Source of the DNA: Bradyrhizobium sp. WD16
GTDB lineage: Bacteria > Pseudomonadota > Alphaproteobacteria > Rhizobiales > Xanthobacteraceae
Direction of reading: 5' to 3'
Length of the DNA stretch: 64,000 nt
NCBI RefSeq assembly: GCF_024181725.1
Contig: NZ_CP028908.1
Span: forward strand, 3,027,501 to 3,091,500
In this document: piece after piece, positions 55,483 to 64,000 of the stretch
Position numbering within the stretch: the stretch's first letter is position 1
Layout: the number at the start of each line of letters is the position of its first letter
Program-made: the position numbers and the translations under genes
Notes under the pieces: model-generated
What the model was told of the DNA's origin: nothing
The model's input: the letters and a program-made list of their open reading frames with translations, nothing else
Databases searched by the model: none

Positions 55483-55752
55483 TCAGGCGACGTTCTGCTC
55501 GGATTCGTAGACGCGGCGCTGCAGCGGATAGGACGCGCTGTCGTAGAGGCCACGGATGCCGTTCTTGTCGAAGCGGGCTTCGCCGACCTGCAGATAGGCA
55601 CCGTTCAGCGAATCCGCCGGCAGCTCCTCGATCGCGAAGCGCACCGCATCAGCGGCGGTGTCGAAGCGACGATAAGCAAAGGCGCGACGCTTGTTGCGGA
55701 CGGCGGCCGGAAACAGCTCGGCCGAGCGGGAAAAGTTGAAGTTACGCATCAT
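55483..55752 (-). CDS. Small conserved hypothetical protein
   Basis: 89 residues from a double ATG. Basic N-terminus (MMRNFNFSRSAELFPAAVRN), then AYRRFDTAADAVRFAIEELP and GAYLQVGEARFDKNGIRGLY. No signal peptide or TM. The pattern is that of short soluble proteins seen in Bradyrhizobiaceae; no function known. Convergent with the DUF4112 gene. Confidence 0.65.
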   Translation of the reverse strand: MMRNFNFSRSAELFPAAVRNKRRAFAYRRFDTAADAVRFAIEELPADSLNGAYLQVGEARFDKNGIRGLYDSASYPLQRRVYESEQNVA

Positions 55753-55988
55753 CACTCTTTCGGGACGTAGCAGATGGAGACCACTACCCCTTAATATAGG
55801 CATCAATATGAGAATTGCGACCCGTCGGCGTTAACCGCGCGGGTCGGCGTCGCGACGAAAAGTCGAGAAATCACAAAGGCTTGTAACCATGCAAAAGGCC
55901 GGACGAGCTATGCGGGACTTTTGCTGGAGCGCGGGACGAGGCGCGGCTCGGCGCCATGAACTAAAATGCCGGCTGTCGTCGCCTGTCG

Positions 55989-56363
55989 TCACCGAGTCTC
56001 GTCGACCGGAACGACCTTGACCGGCGAGGTGTAGGGCTCGACGCGCAAGGCGTCGGCGGCGATCAGGCCGATCCGACCGACCGGCGCCTGCTCAAGATCG
56101 CCGGTGCTGGCGTGGCGGATGTTGTAGCGCCACACCGACAGCGTGCCTTCGGTCTTCAACGCCTTGGCGATGCCTGCGGCGTTACGCCCTTCGAACCGGG
56201 CAAGTTCATCGTCGGTCAGTCCGATCACGATTTCGTCACGGCTGGTCACGACCTTGAAAAGCGAAATCTTGTCGGTCGCGATCGCCGGGTGGGAGAGAAT
56301 GGTCTCGATCACGAGAATGGCAAGACCGAAGCCGAGAACTCGGCTGCGGGACCTCTCAGACAT
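55989..56363 (-). CDS. Exported hypothetical protein
   Basis: 124 residues. N-terminal hydrophobic segment (VLGFGLAILVIETILSHPAI), then a compact soluble part: FKVVTSRDEIVIGLTDDELA, GIAKALKTEGTLSVWRYNIR and IGLIAADALRVEPYTSPVKV. No Cys. An AAGGAA site precedes the ATG. No family recognised. Confidence 0.65.
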   Translation of the reverse strand: MSERSRSRVLGFGLAILVIETILSHPAIATDKISLFKVVTSRDEIVIGLTDDELARFEGRNAAGIAKALKTEGTLSVWRYNIRHASTGDLEQAPVGRIGLIAADALRVEPYTSPVKVVPVDETR

Positions 56364-56486
56364 CTTGAATTCCTTGCGTCTTCGTCAGGCGCGCGCGTTT
56401 ACCTGCAAGAGATAAACAATTCGACACGCCACCGATCGCTGCCATTCGGGCGAGCGGCGCATGCGATCGTGGGACGGCCTATCTGG

Positions 56487-56900
56487 TTATTTTGGATTTA
56501 GTTTCAAGGCCGCGGAGTTGATGCAATAACGCAGTCCTGTCGGGCCCGGCCCATCCGGAAAGACATGGCCGAGATGGCCTTGGCAGTTCGTGCACAGCAC
56601 CTCGGTGCGAATCATGCCGTGGCTGACGTCGCGCTCCTCGTCGATGTGGGTATCGTCGAGAGGGGCGGTGAAACTCGGCCAGCCGCAGCCGGAATCAAAT
56701 TTGGTATCGGAGGCGAACAGCGGCGCGCCGCAGCCGGCGCAGACGTAAGTGCCCGGCGAGGCCGTGTGCTCGTATTCGCCGGAGAATGGCCGTTCGGTGG
56801 CCTTCTGGCGCAGCACGGCGTATTGCATCGGCGTCAGTTCGGAGCGCCATTGGGCGTCGGTCTTCTGCACCCGCGGCGTTTTGGTCTTGTTGTCGGTCAT
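56487..56900 (-). CDS. msrB: Peptide-methionine (R)-S-oxide reductase MsrB
   Basis: 137 residues. Both zinc CxxC pairs ([11 protein letters not shown] and [14 protein letters not shown]) and the catalytic Cys in [12 protein letters not shown] are present; DSGCGWPSF is intact. It reduces methionine-R-sulfoxide using thioredoxin. No signal peptide, so it is cytoplasmic, unlike the exported MsrA encoded 104 bp upstream on the same strand. Confidence 0.93.
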   Translation of the reverse strand: MTDNKTKTPRVQKTDAQWRSELTPMQYAVLRQKATERPFSGEYEHTASPGTYVCAGCGAPLFASDTKFDSGCGWPSFTAPLDDTHIDEERDVSHGMIRTEVLCTNCQGHLGHVFPDGPGPTGLRYCINSAALKLNPK

Positions 56901-57004
56901 GGGGCTCTCTTGATCGTAGTCTGGCCGATTACAGCGGTTCGATCCGGTTGGGAATCCCGTTTTGCTGAATTCAGCTCTACCAAAAACGCGTTCGACGGAT
57001 CGGG

Positions 57005-57778
57005 TCAGCGGATTGCCTTGGCCGGGTCGTTAGCTGCCTTGCCACCGTCTGACACCAGTACCGGTTGATCGCGATACCGGTCGGCGAACAGCGCCTTCAG
57101 CGCCGAGATCTTCGGCAGATCGTTGTAGACGATATAAGGCTGGTTCGGGTGCAGCGTCAGATAGTCCTGGTGATAGCCTTCGGCGGGATAGAAGGTCTTG
57201 CCGCTTTCGATCGTGGTGGCGATCTTCGTGCCAAACACCTTGGCGGCATCGAGCTGGGCGATGTAGCGCTCGGCGACCGTCTTCTGCGCATCGTTCTGGG
57301 CGAACACCGTCGAGCGATATTGGGTGCCGACATCCGGGCCCTGGCGATCGCGCTGGGTCGGGTCGTGCACCACCGAGAAATAGATCTGCAGCAGCCTGCC
57401 GTAGCTGATTACGGCGGGATCGTAGGTGATCTGGACGGATTCGGCGTGGCCGGTCCGGCCGGTACCGGAGGCGGAATAGTTGGCCGTGGCCCTGGCTCCG
57501 CCGGCATAGCCGGAGACTGCATTGAGCACGCCCCTGGTATGCTGGAACACACCCTGCACGCCCCAGAAGCAACCGCCGGCGAGCACCGCGACCTGCTGGC
57601 CGGTGGCGGGCGGCAGGTCGACCGCCGGCGGCGGAACGGCGACGGTCTCCTCGGCGGCGACCGCGGGCAGCGCCGTGGCGCCGGCCCAGATGGCAATGCC
57701 CGCCACCGCGGACACAAGCCCGCGCGGCAATGCGCTGCAGAACTGGCGTAGCAATGACGAAGCCAATAACAAGGCCAT
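57005..57778 (-). CDS. msrA: Peptide-methionine (S)-S-oxide reductase MsrA, exported
   Basis: 257 residues. The N-terminus is a signal peptide or anchor ([20 protein letters not shown]) followed by a Pro-rich spacer. The MsrA domain has the active site [47 protein letters not shown] and [17 protein letters not shown]. It repairs methionine-S-sulfoxide, here probably in the periplasm. The start at MALLLAS was chosen because the signal peptide begins there. Confidence 0.92.
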   Translation of the reverse strand: MALLLASSLLRQFCSALPRGLVSAVAGIAIWAGATALPAVAAEETVAVPPPAVDLPPATGQQVAVLAGGCFWGVQGVFQHTRGVLNAVSGYAGGARATANYSASGTGRTGHAESVQITYDPAVISYGRLLQIYFSVVHDPTQRDRQGPDVGTQYRSTVFAQNDAQKTVAERYIAQLDAAKVFGTKIATTIESGKTFYPAEGYHQDYLTLHPNQPYIVYNDLPKISALKALFADRYRDQPVLVSDGGKAANDPAKAIR

Positions 57779-57952
57779 GGGTAAACCTCGCAGGTTTTGC
57801 GGACGCGCCGGTCGCGTCCCTGGCCGGATCAACGGCACGGCCGGTTATCGGTGCGCGTTCCTGATACGATATCCGCGGGCCGGCGTTACGACCCCGCCTC
57901 ACACGAGTTCGTGAGCCAGACTGGCGATGCGAGAAAAAGGCGGGTCCGGTTT

Positions 57953-59665
57953 TCAGGGCGTCGCCGGGGCCGGCGGCCGCCTCAGGCCGCGGCGATCCTT
58001 GACGTAGCCGATCGGCACGCCCATGCGCTGGATGGTGACGATCACCTTGCCGTCGAGAATGCGGTCGCAGTTCATGTGGGTCGGCGCGATGAAGAAATCG
58101 GCCTGTTCCCAGCGCTGCATCCGGATCCATTGCAATAGACGCGACTTGGCCCGGTGCTCGAAGGCGATGCGTTCGCCGCAGACCGCGACCGTGTAGCGGT
58201 GCGGCGCGCGGCTGACCGCGCCGGTGTGCTCGGTGCGGGTGAGATAGGATTCCAGGCCCTCGACCGCGGCCGGCATGATGTTGACCCAGTAATCGGTGTC
58301 GTAGCGCCGCGACGCGCCCTCGAGGCCGCCGACCATCGAGTTGTAGAAGAGATATTCGTAAGGATGCAGGCGCACCAGCGTGGTCGCGTCCCAGAGCAGG
58401 GCGGCGCCGAACACCGCGAGCGCGGCGCTCGCCAACAGGCCGCTGCGCGCGGCGAGCGCGCCGGCACCGAGATCGAGACCTGCCCCGGCCAGAACGGCGA
58501 GCAGCGGCACGACGAACAGGAAATGACGTAGACCCGTGAAGGCGGGGCCGTGGCAGATCACCTGCATCGCGAGCGGGAAGATCACCATGGTGCCCACCAG
58601 GGCGATGTCCCTGCGCCGCACCGGTCCCGCCGCAAGCCGGGGCAGGGCCGCAAAAGCCAGCGCCAGGGCTGCGCCGCACAAGGTCAGCAGCGGCACGCGC
58701 ACCAGGATGTAGATCGGCACATAGAGCCGCGGCACGCTGGCCATCTCGTAGACCTGCCCGGCCAGGATGGTGCGGATGTGATATTGAAACTCCGAAAAGG
58801 CGAACAGGCCGCGGATTGGATTGAGCGGCGCCAGCGCCGCCCAGGGCCAGGCCAGGATCATCAGCGCATAGGCGATCAGCGCCGCCGGCAGCAGCGCCCG
58901 CACGGACGCCAGCGCGAATTGGAAGTTGTCCCGCCAGTCGTCGCGGCTTCCTCCGCGCAGCGGCTTCGGCAGCGCCATGACGATGGCGAGCGCGGCATAG
59001 AAGAACAGCAACAGGCCGAGGACCCGCATGCCGAGCGCGGCCCCGGTGAGCAGCCCGAGCATGGCGACATCCGCCGGACGCGGGGTCGGCAACCGACGGG
59101 CGCAGCGGATCAGGAAGAAGGTTGCGCCGGCCATCGCCGCGGCGAGCGGGATGTCCTTGGTGTGGTTGAACATCGCGCCATACCAGGGACCGCAGACCGC
59201 GAGCGACAGCGCCGCGAGCAGGCCGGCCCTTTGGCCGGCGACCTGGCGGGCAACGCCGGCTGCGGCGGCGATGCCGCTGACGCCGGTCAAGGCGCAGAGA
59301 ATATGGCGCAGATCGTAGGGGTCGATCGGCAGCAGCTGGCCGAGCAGCACGGCGACGATGTCGAACAGGCCGCCATAGAGATAGAGATTCTCGAAGGAGA
59401 AGACGCTGCGGTCGACCAGCCCGCTGCGGTAATAGGCAATGATCAGTTCGCCGTAATGGTGCTGGACGCCCTCATCGTTGGAAATGGCGTAGGCGCGAAA
59501 GGTGAAGAGCGCAATCACCACCAGCGCGGCGATCAGCGCCCAACTGGCGAGATCGAACGGGTCGCAGGCGGCGAGCCGCCGCAGCACGGCGCCGCGGACG
59601 GACAGCCGGGCCGTGTCTCGCGGGGCGGACCCCGCGAGCGGTCGAGTGGAGACGAATTCCGTCAT
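57953..59665 (-). CDS. GT-C type membrane glycosyltransferase (GT39/ArnT-like)
   Basis: 570 residues with about eleven TM helices. An acidic loop after the first helix (FRAYAISNDEGVQHHYGELI) provides the expected Asp/Glu pair of GT-C enzymes, and MFNHTKDIPLAAAMAGATFF follows. The C-terminal 130 residues are soluble and periplasmic (YEYLFYNSMVGGLEGASRRY). It likely transfers a sugar from a polyprenyl carrier to an envelope acceptor; donor and acceptor are unknown. It stands alone. Confidence 0.75.
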   Translation of the reverse strand: MTEFVSTRPLAGSAPRDTARLSVRGAVLRRLAACDPFDLASWALIAALVVIALFTFRAYAISNDEGVQHHYGELIIAYYRSGLVDRSVFSFENLYLYGGLFDIVAVLLGQLLPIDPYDLRHILCALTGVSGIAAAAGVARQVAGQRAGLLAALSLAVCGPWYGAMFNHTKDIPLAAAMAGATFFLIRCARRLPTPRPADVAMLGLLTGAALGMRVLGLLLFFYAALAIVMALPKPLRGGSRDDWRDNFQFALASVRALLPAALIAYALMILAWPWAALAPLNPIRGLFAFSEFQYHIRTILAGQVYEMASVPRLYVPIYILVRVPLLTLCGAALALAFAALPRLAAGPVRRRDIALVGTMVIFPLAMQVICHGPAFTGLRHFLFVVPLLAVLAGAGLDLGAGALAARSGLLASAALAVFGAALLWDATTLVRLHPYEYLFYNSMVGGLEGASRRYDTDYWVNIMPAAVEGLESYLTRTEHTGAVSRAPHRYTVAVCGERIAFEHRAKSRLLQWIRMQRWEQADFFIAPTHMNCDRILDGKVIVTIQRMGVPIGYVKDRRGLRRPPAPATP

Positions 59666-59793
59666 GGCCCCCCGGCACCGGCATCGCCCCAGGCTGGGCT
59701 GCCGGCAATCGACCGCCCTAGTTAGGCTGGCAGCGGCCTCGCCGCCAAGTGGCCAAAAGGCGACAATTCATGCTGCAGCTGCGAGGGCTGCGG

Positions 59794-60903
59794 TCACACC
59801 ACGACGCTGAGGCGTTTGGCGGCGCGGGTGATCCCGGTATAGAGCCAGCGGGCGCGGGTTTCGGCAAAGGCGAAGCTTTCGTCGAACAGCACGATGTCGT
59901 CCCACTGCGAGCCCTGGGACTTGTGCACGGTGAGGACGTAGCCGAAATCGAACTCGTCGTAGGGCTTGCGCTGTTCCCAGGGAATATCCTCCATCCCGCC
60001 GGCGAAGCAGTCGGCGCGCACCGACACCTTCGTCACCTTGCCGCCGAAATCCTCGTCCGGCGACAGCCGCATGGTGACGATGCGCGACTTGGATTGCGCC
60101 CGCGCCTTGACCCGCCACAGCCCGCCGTTGAACAGCGCCTTCTTGCGGTTGTTGCGCAGACAGACGAGCTTGTCGCCGGCCACGGGCAGCGGATCCTCGA
60201 TGCCGAGGCGCTGGCGGACGCGCATATTGTAGGCCCGGCGTGTCGCATTGCGTCCGACCAGGATCTGGTCGGCGCCCATCACCCGCGCCGGGTCGAGCCG
60301 GTCGCGCGGCACCACCTCGCTGTCGCCATAGCTGCCGATCTCCAGCTCCTCGCCGGCGCGGACCGCCATGGACATGCGCACGATCGGGTCGTCCTTGGCC
60401 TGGCGGTGCACTTCGGTCAGCATGGCGTCGGGCTCGGCGGAGGTGAAGAAGCCGCCGCCCTGGATCGGTGGCAGCTGCGCCGGATCGCCCAGCACCAGCA
60501 GCGGTGCACTGAAGGACAACAGATCGCGGCCGAGCTCGGCGTCGACCATCGAGCATTCGTCGATGATGATCAGCTTGGCTTTCGAGGCGGGGGCATCGTC
60601 CCACAATTCGAAATTCGGCTGTTCCTCGCCGGTCTCCCGGGCGCGGTAGATCAGCGAGTGGATGGTCGAGGCGCCTTCGCAGCCCTTGTTGCGCATCACC
60701 AGCGCCGCCTTGCCGGTGAAGGCGGCGTATTTGACCGCGCCGTCGACGCCTTCGGCGATATGCCGGGCGAGGGTGGTCTTGCCGGTGCCGGCGAAGCCGA
60801 ACAGCCGGAAGACCAGCGGCGTGCCGTTCCGCCCGGGCTTGGCCTTGAGCCAGTCGGCGACGGCGCGAAGGGCGGCGTCCTGGTGGGGCGTGAAAGTGGT
60901 CAT
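59794..60903 (-). CDS. RecD/Dda-like superfamily 1 DNA helicase
   Basis: 369 residues. Walker A GFAGTGKTTLARHIA, Walker B LIIIDECSMVDAELGRDLL, motif III LVLGDPAQLPPIQGGGFF, and the C-terminal motifs YVLTVHKSQGSQWDDIVLFD and ARWLYTGITRAAKRL. The small size and lack of RecB-interaction domains fit Dda/Pif1-like stand-alone helicases that unwind 5' to 3'. Start at MTTFTPHQDAALRAVADWL, as usual in the family. Likely repair or fork processing. Confidence 0.88.
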   Translation of the reverse strand: MTTFTPHQDAALRAVADWLKAKPGRNGTPLVFRLFGFAGTGKTTLARHIAEGVDGAVKYAAFTGKAALVMRNKGCEGASTIHSLIYRARETGEEQPNFELWDDAPASKAKLIIIDECSMVDAELGRDLLSFSAPLLVLGDPAQLPPIQGGGFFTSAEPDAMLTEVHRQAKDDPIVRMSMAVRAGEELEIGSYGDSEVVPRDRLDPARVMGADQILVGRNATRRAYNMRVRQRLGIEDPLPVAGDKLVCLRNNRKKALFNGGLWRVKARAQSKSRIVTMRLSPDEDFGGKVTKVSVRADCFAGGMEDIPWEQRKPYDEFDFGYVLTVHKSQGSQWDDIVLFDESFAFAETRARWLYTGITRAAKRLSVVV

Positions 60904-61048
60904 CGGTGGCTGGTTACAGGCTTTCTGGGGCGGGACAAAGATCGAACGGGTCGTGTACATACCGCAGCCTGGCACCTTGGCGTCAAGCCCGGCAGCCGGG
61001 CGGCAGCTATGATATGCACCCTCAGGCGACAAGGTGGGGAAGGAACCG

Positions 61049-61252
61049 ATGCACCAGCGCAGCAGCAAGTCCGGGTCCAGATCCGCGCCGCCCCGGCGCG
61101 TGCGCCGGCGCCTCCTCGCCGCTGCGGTGACGGTCCTTGCCCTCCTGGTCCTCGCCGTCGCCGGCTATATCGTGGTCAAGCGCCTGACCCGGCCGGACCC
61201 GCTGAAGCCCTTCCAGATCTACCGCTCGCCGGACGCGCCGGAATATTCGTGA
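61049..61252 (+). CDS. Small single-TM hypothetical protein
   Basis: 67 residues: a very basic N-terminus (RSAPPRRVRRRLL), one TM helix (AAVTVLALLVLAVAGYIVVK) and a short outside tail ending DAPEYS. A GGGGAAGGAACC ribosome site lies before the ATG. Divergent from the helicase gene. Function unknown. Confidence 0.6.
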   Translation: MHQRSSKSGSRSAPPRRVRRRLLAAAVTVLALLVLAVAGYIVVKRLTRPDPLKPFQIYRSPDAPEYS

Positions 61253-61831
61253 ATAGGGGCGGCGCCGCGCGCGTGCTGATTGATGATGGGGCTGGCGCGG
61301 AGCCTGCTCAAAATTCTGCTGTCGCCCTCCACGCAAGTGGAGGGCCCAGTAAATGGTGAGGTGGCTGTGGTGCACCGCGGCTGACGTGTGCAAGCCAGCG
61401 ATCCCCTGTACTGGGTCGCCCGGTCAAGTCGGGCGGTGACGGCGGAGAGAGGGGCGTCGTCGCCAGCAAACGAAGCGCAGCCGCAATCGGCCGTCATGGC
61501 CGGGCTCCGTTGTTCAGCCCGGGGACATAGCGGACGCCTGTTTGGAGACATGACCGACACTTTTACGTTTGGTCACGTCGATGGTTGCGATTTGGTGGGA
61601 GGGCAAGCAGATGGCGTATTGGCCGTCCTTGGCGCGCAGTTAAATTCTCTCCGTCACGGCCGGGCTTGTCCCGGCCGTCGACGTCTTCCTTTGCCGAGAT
61701 GCTCAAAGTCGTGGATGGCCGGGACAAGCCCGGCCATGACGAGAATAAAGCTCAAGCAGCATCTTTTCGCCCGCTTTGCGAGCATGCACCGCGTCCTGCA
61801 TCGCATCGCATCGCATCGCGCAGAGCGGCGC
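61253..61831. repeat. 579-bp gap with palindromic repeats, no gene seen
   Basis: A large inverted repeat at 61652-61741: CGTCACGGCCGGGCTTGTCC near the left and GGACAAGCCCGGCCATGACG near the right, separated by a 26-base loop. It is the same style as the 38.8 kb unit and typical of Bradyrhizobium-type genomes. Another weak palindrome (CGCCCGGTCAAGTCGGGCG) is near 61410, and GCATC is repeated four times near 61798. No open frame with coding character is visible. Confidence 0.65.
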
Positions 61832-62161
61832 TCAATGCGCGGCCGATTTCGAGAACAGGTTGATGACCGCCACGCCGACGATGATGAAGCCGATGCCGAT
61901 CATCGCTGGGACGTCGAGGCGCTGGCCGAGAAACAGCCAGCCGATGATCGAGATCAGCACGATGCCGATGCCTGACCACAGCGCGTAGGAAATTCCGACC
62001 GGGATCTTGTCGAGCGTCAGCGAGAGAAAATAGAACGCGATGCCGTAGCCGATGACGACGATCAGCGAGGGGGCGAGCCTGCTGAAGCCTTCCGACGATT
62101 TCAGCGCCGTCGTCCCCAACACCTCGCCGCAGACGGCGACCACCAGATAGACCCATTTCAT
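61832..62161 (-). CDS. SMR-family multidrug efflux protein (EmrE/QacE type)
   Basis: 109 residues, four TM helices. The essential Glu14-equivalent is in [40 protein letters not shown] and [20 protein letters not shown] are the family signatures. It exports cationic drugs or guanidinium-like compounds in exchange for protons as a dimer. An AAGGAGA site precedes the ATG. It lies 32 bp after the interrupted amidohydrolase gene on the same strand, so its transcription may have been affected by that insertion. Confidence 0.9.
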   Translation of the reverse strand: MKWVYLVVAVCGEVLGTTALKSSEGFSRLAPSLIVVIGYGIAFYFLSLTLDKIPVGISYALWSGIGIVLISIIGWLFLGQRLDVPAMIGIGFIIVGVAVINLFSKSAAH

Positions 62162-62193
62162 CGACGCACTCTCCTTCAGCGTTTCTCCGCGGG

Positions 62194-63996
62194 CTATTCG
62201 TGCCTGACCTGGCCGTTCATCACGGTCATCACCACCCTCGTCTTGTGGATGTCGTGCGGCGCGACTTCGAACAGGTTCTTCTCCAGCACGACCAGATCGG
62301 CCAGTTTTCCGACCTCGATCGAGCCGATCATCCGGTCCAGTCCGAGCTGGTAGGCCGAACCCCTCGTGTTGGCCCGCAGCGCCTCGTCCAGGCTGACCCG
62401 CTCGTCGACGGGCGGCAGCGGCGGCTGGTCCGGCTTGTTGAGCTCGCGCCGCGTGGTCGCGATCTCGATCGCCTCCAGCGGCCGATAGGTGCTGTAGTAG
62501 CCGGCCGCGGGCCAGTCCGTGCCGAACGACAGATTGTCGCCGTGGCGACGGATGGAATTCATCTGCATCAGCGACTGCGAGCGTTCCGGCCCCAGGCGCT
62601 GCCGCGTCACTCCCGTGTTGGTCTGGTCCGGCACCGGCCACTGGGCCTGAAATTGCGCCGTGACGCCGAGCCGGCCGAAACGCGGAATATCCTGCGGCGA
62701 GACGACCAGCAGATGCGCCAAGGCGTGGCGGCGGTCGTGCGGCGGATTGGCCTTGATGGCGGCTTCGATCGCGTCGAGAGATAGACGTGTGGCCCGATCG
62801 CCATAGGAGTGCACGTGGATGTCGATGCCGTCCCGATCCGCCCGGCGGACGGTGTCCTTGAACAGGTCGGGGGGCAGCAGGGTGTCGCCGCTCGTGACGG
62901 GATCGTCGCTGTAGGGCGCGAGCATCGCCGCGGTGCGCTGCGGATCGCCGCCGTCGATGTTCAGCTTGAGGATGGAGGCCTGGACGAGTTCGGAACGGAA
63001 TCGCCGCCGCAACGCCTTGATCCGCGGGACGGGATCGATCGCGGGATCGTTGTGGTAGGTCGAGCCGACGACCCGGAAGGGCAGCTTCCCCTCGCGCTCC
63101 AGGCTCATGTAGATCCCGAAACCGACCTGTTCGGGCAGGAGGATCATTCCGGCGTCATACACCGCCGTGATTCCCGCTGCGGAAGCCTTCGGCAGCCACT
63201 CCTCGAGCGATCGGGTGATGTAGTCCGGCGTGAAGGGGGAGACCGCCTTGACGACGTGAAAGACCGCGGGCGGCTCGACCAGATAGCCGGTGGCTTCTCC
63301 GCTGGCCGGGTCGCGCTGGAAATAACTGAAGCCGGGGAGCGGGTCCTTCGTCGCCTTCGTCACCTTGGCCATTGCCAGGGCTTTGGAATTGACCCAGGCG
63401 GAATGGCCGTCGATCGCAATCAGAATCATCGGAGTGTCGGGCCAGAGCTGGTCGAGATCCGCCTTGCGCGGCCCGCTTGCCGGGAAGGCGTTGTAGCGCC
63501 AGCCGAAGCCGCGCACGACGTCGACTTTCCCGATCCTAGTGTCCTGTCTCCGAATTACCGCTTCATTTGCCTCACCCTCGCACGGTAATTCGGAGACATC
63601 AGGACACTAGCAAAATCAAAAAGCTAGTGTGGCTTATGTCTCGCAATTGCCTACAGGGGCTTGCCGCAAAGGACATAGGCAATTGCGAGACGCCACACTA
63701 GCGCGATAGGCTTTGAGCGCCTCGATGGTCTCGTCGCGCGTATCGAACTGAAGGTCAACGCCTCTGGTGACCACGGATCCGACCATGGGGTGGATGTGAG
63801 CTTCGACGAAGCCCGGCAGCAGCATCCTTCCCGCCAGATCGATGACCCGCGTGCCCGGCCCGACGAAGGCTTGAACGCCGGCGTCGTCGCCGACGTAGAC
63901 GATGCGCTTGCGCCGGACGGCCACCGCCCGCGCCCATTCCCGACCGCCGCTGACGGTGTAGACGGCGCCATTGCGGAAGACGATGTCCGCCTTCAT
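62194..63996 (-). pseudogene. Amidohydrolase (YtcJ-like, family 3) gene interrupted by an AB element
   Basis: The N-terminal piece (63702-63996) begins MKADIVFRNGAVYTVSGGRE and has LLPGFVEAHIHPMVGS with the metal-binding HxH. The C-terminal piece (62194-63535) begins VVRGFGWRYNAFPASGPRKA and includes [31 protein letters not shown] and [17 protein letters not shown]. Removing the 162-bp insert restores KAYRA-RIGKVDVV in frame and about 546 residues, normal for the family. As found, a stop inside the element ends the first piece. The native enzyme would hydrolyse an unknown amide or ester. Confidence 0.88.
63536..63701 (+). mobile_element. AB-type element inside the amidohydrolase gene
   Basis: A hairpin 63536-63610, linker CAAAATCAAAAAG, B hairpin 63624-63701; CTAG at each hairpin end. 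162 bp plus one CTAG copy, divisible by three, but the element contains stops in the host frame. It is nearly identical to the copies at 27.9 and 52.9 kb, so recently active. Confidence 0.92.
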
Positions 63997-64000
63997 GCCG

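Noticed and set aside
61388-61975. Plus-strand frames of up to 195 codons in the 61.3-62.0 kb gap
   Set aside because: They run through palindromic repeats and antisense to the SMR gene; composition is not coding-like.

Overview
The window is high-GC alphaproteobacterial chromosome, most likely from the Rhodopseudomonas/Bradyrhizobium group (Nitrobacteraceae). Supporting signs are ctrA and chpT, a DnaG without zinc ligands, a Rhizobiales-type RpoD, a CYP153-like P450 pair, DUF1134, DUF2927 and DUF1127 proteins, FtrB/FtrC-type iron uptake, and GC-rich palindromic intergenic repeats. Genus assignment is inference from gene content and style.

Layout. 1-10 kb: ycjX (cut by the window edge), a hemolysin III protein, an SDR, then a minus-strand catabolic cluster (two P450s, acyl-CoA dehydrogenase, CoA-transferase, MaoC-like hydratase) divergent from isovaleryl-CoA dehydrogenase. 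10-18.4 kb: DUF2927, L,D-transpeptidase, a TPP enzyme, a membrane diguanylate cyclase, a PRC-barrel protein, and a cupredoxin plus FTR1 iron permease. 18.6-20.9 kb: a decayed island with two toxin-antitoxin loci (both toxins damaged), a frameshifted gene and an integrase remnant. 21.2-23.8 kb: a cluster of small secreted Cys-rich proteins. 24-28 kb: tRNA-Val, a coiled-coil membrane protein, DUF1134, YHS, cysQ. 28.4-38 kb: cell-cycle, chemotaxis and flagellar block (chpT, cheA-W-Y-B-R, ctrA, fliI, fliJ). 38.2-49.6 kb: yqeY, an accessory stretch (acyl-CoA synthetase, LysE, PhzF, DUF1127, MocR, N-formylglutamate amidohydrolase), dnaG and rpoD. 49.7-55.4 kb: lytic transglycosylase, a doubly interrupted LysE gene, a second secreted Cys-rich cluster with a chagasin-type inhibitor, and a 2Fe-2S adenylate cyclase. 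55.5-64 kb: small proteins, msrB and msrA, a GT-C glycosyltransferase, a RecD-like helicase, an SMR transporter and an interrupted amidohydrolase.

Two signals are not explained by ordinary gene content. First, two related families of about 163-bp twin-hairpin elements (called AB and DC here) occur nine times in near-complete form, plus a solo hairpin and a degenerate one. Every near-complete copy sits at CTAG or a one-base variant. Removing an element together with one CTAG copy restores the host reading frame in three interrupted places: LysE twice and the amidohydrolase once. Other copies sit exactly on TAG stop codons. This is a non-autonomous mobile element with a 4-bp CTAG target or junction; no transposase is present in the window.

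Second, two loci 30 kb apart encode paralogous small secreted proteins together with different Cys-rich secreted partners. Three perfect TTGA-N6-TCAA (FNR/FixK-type) boxes and one near-match lie 50-90 bp upstream of four of these genes. This suggests an oxygen-responsive set of secreted proteins of unknown function.
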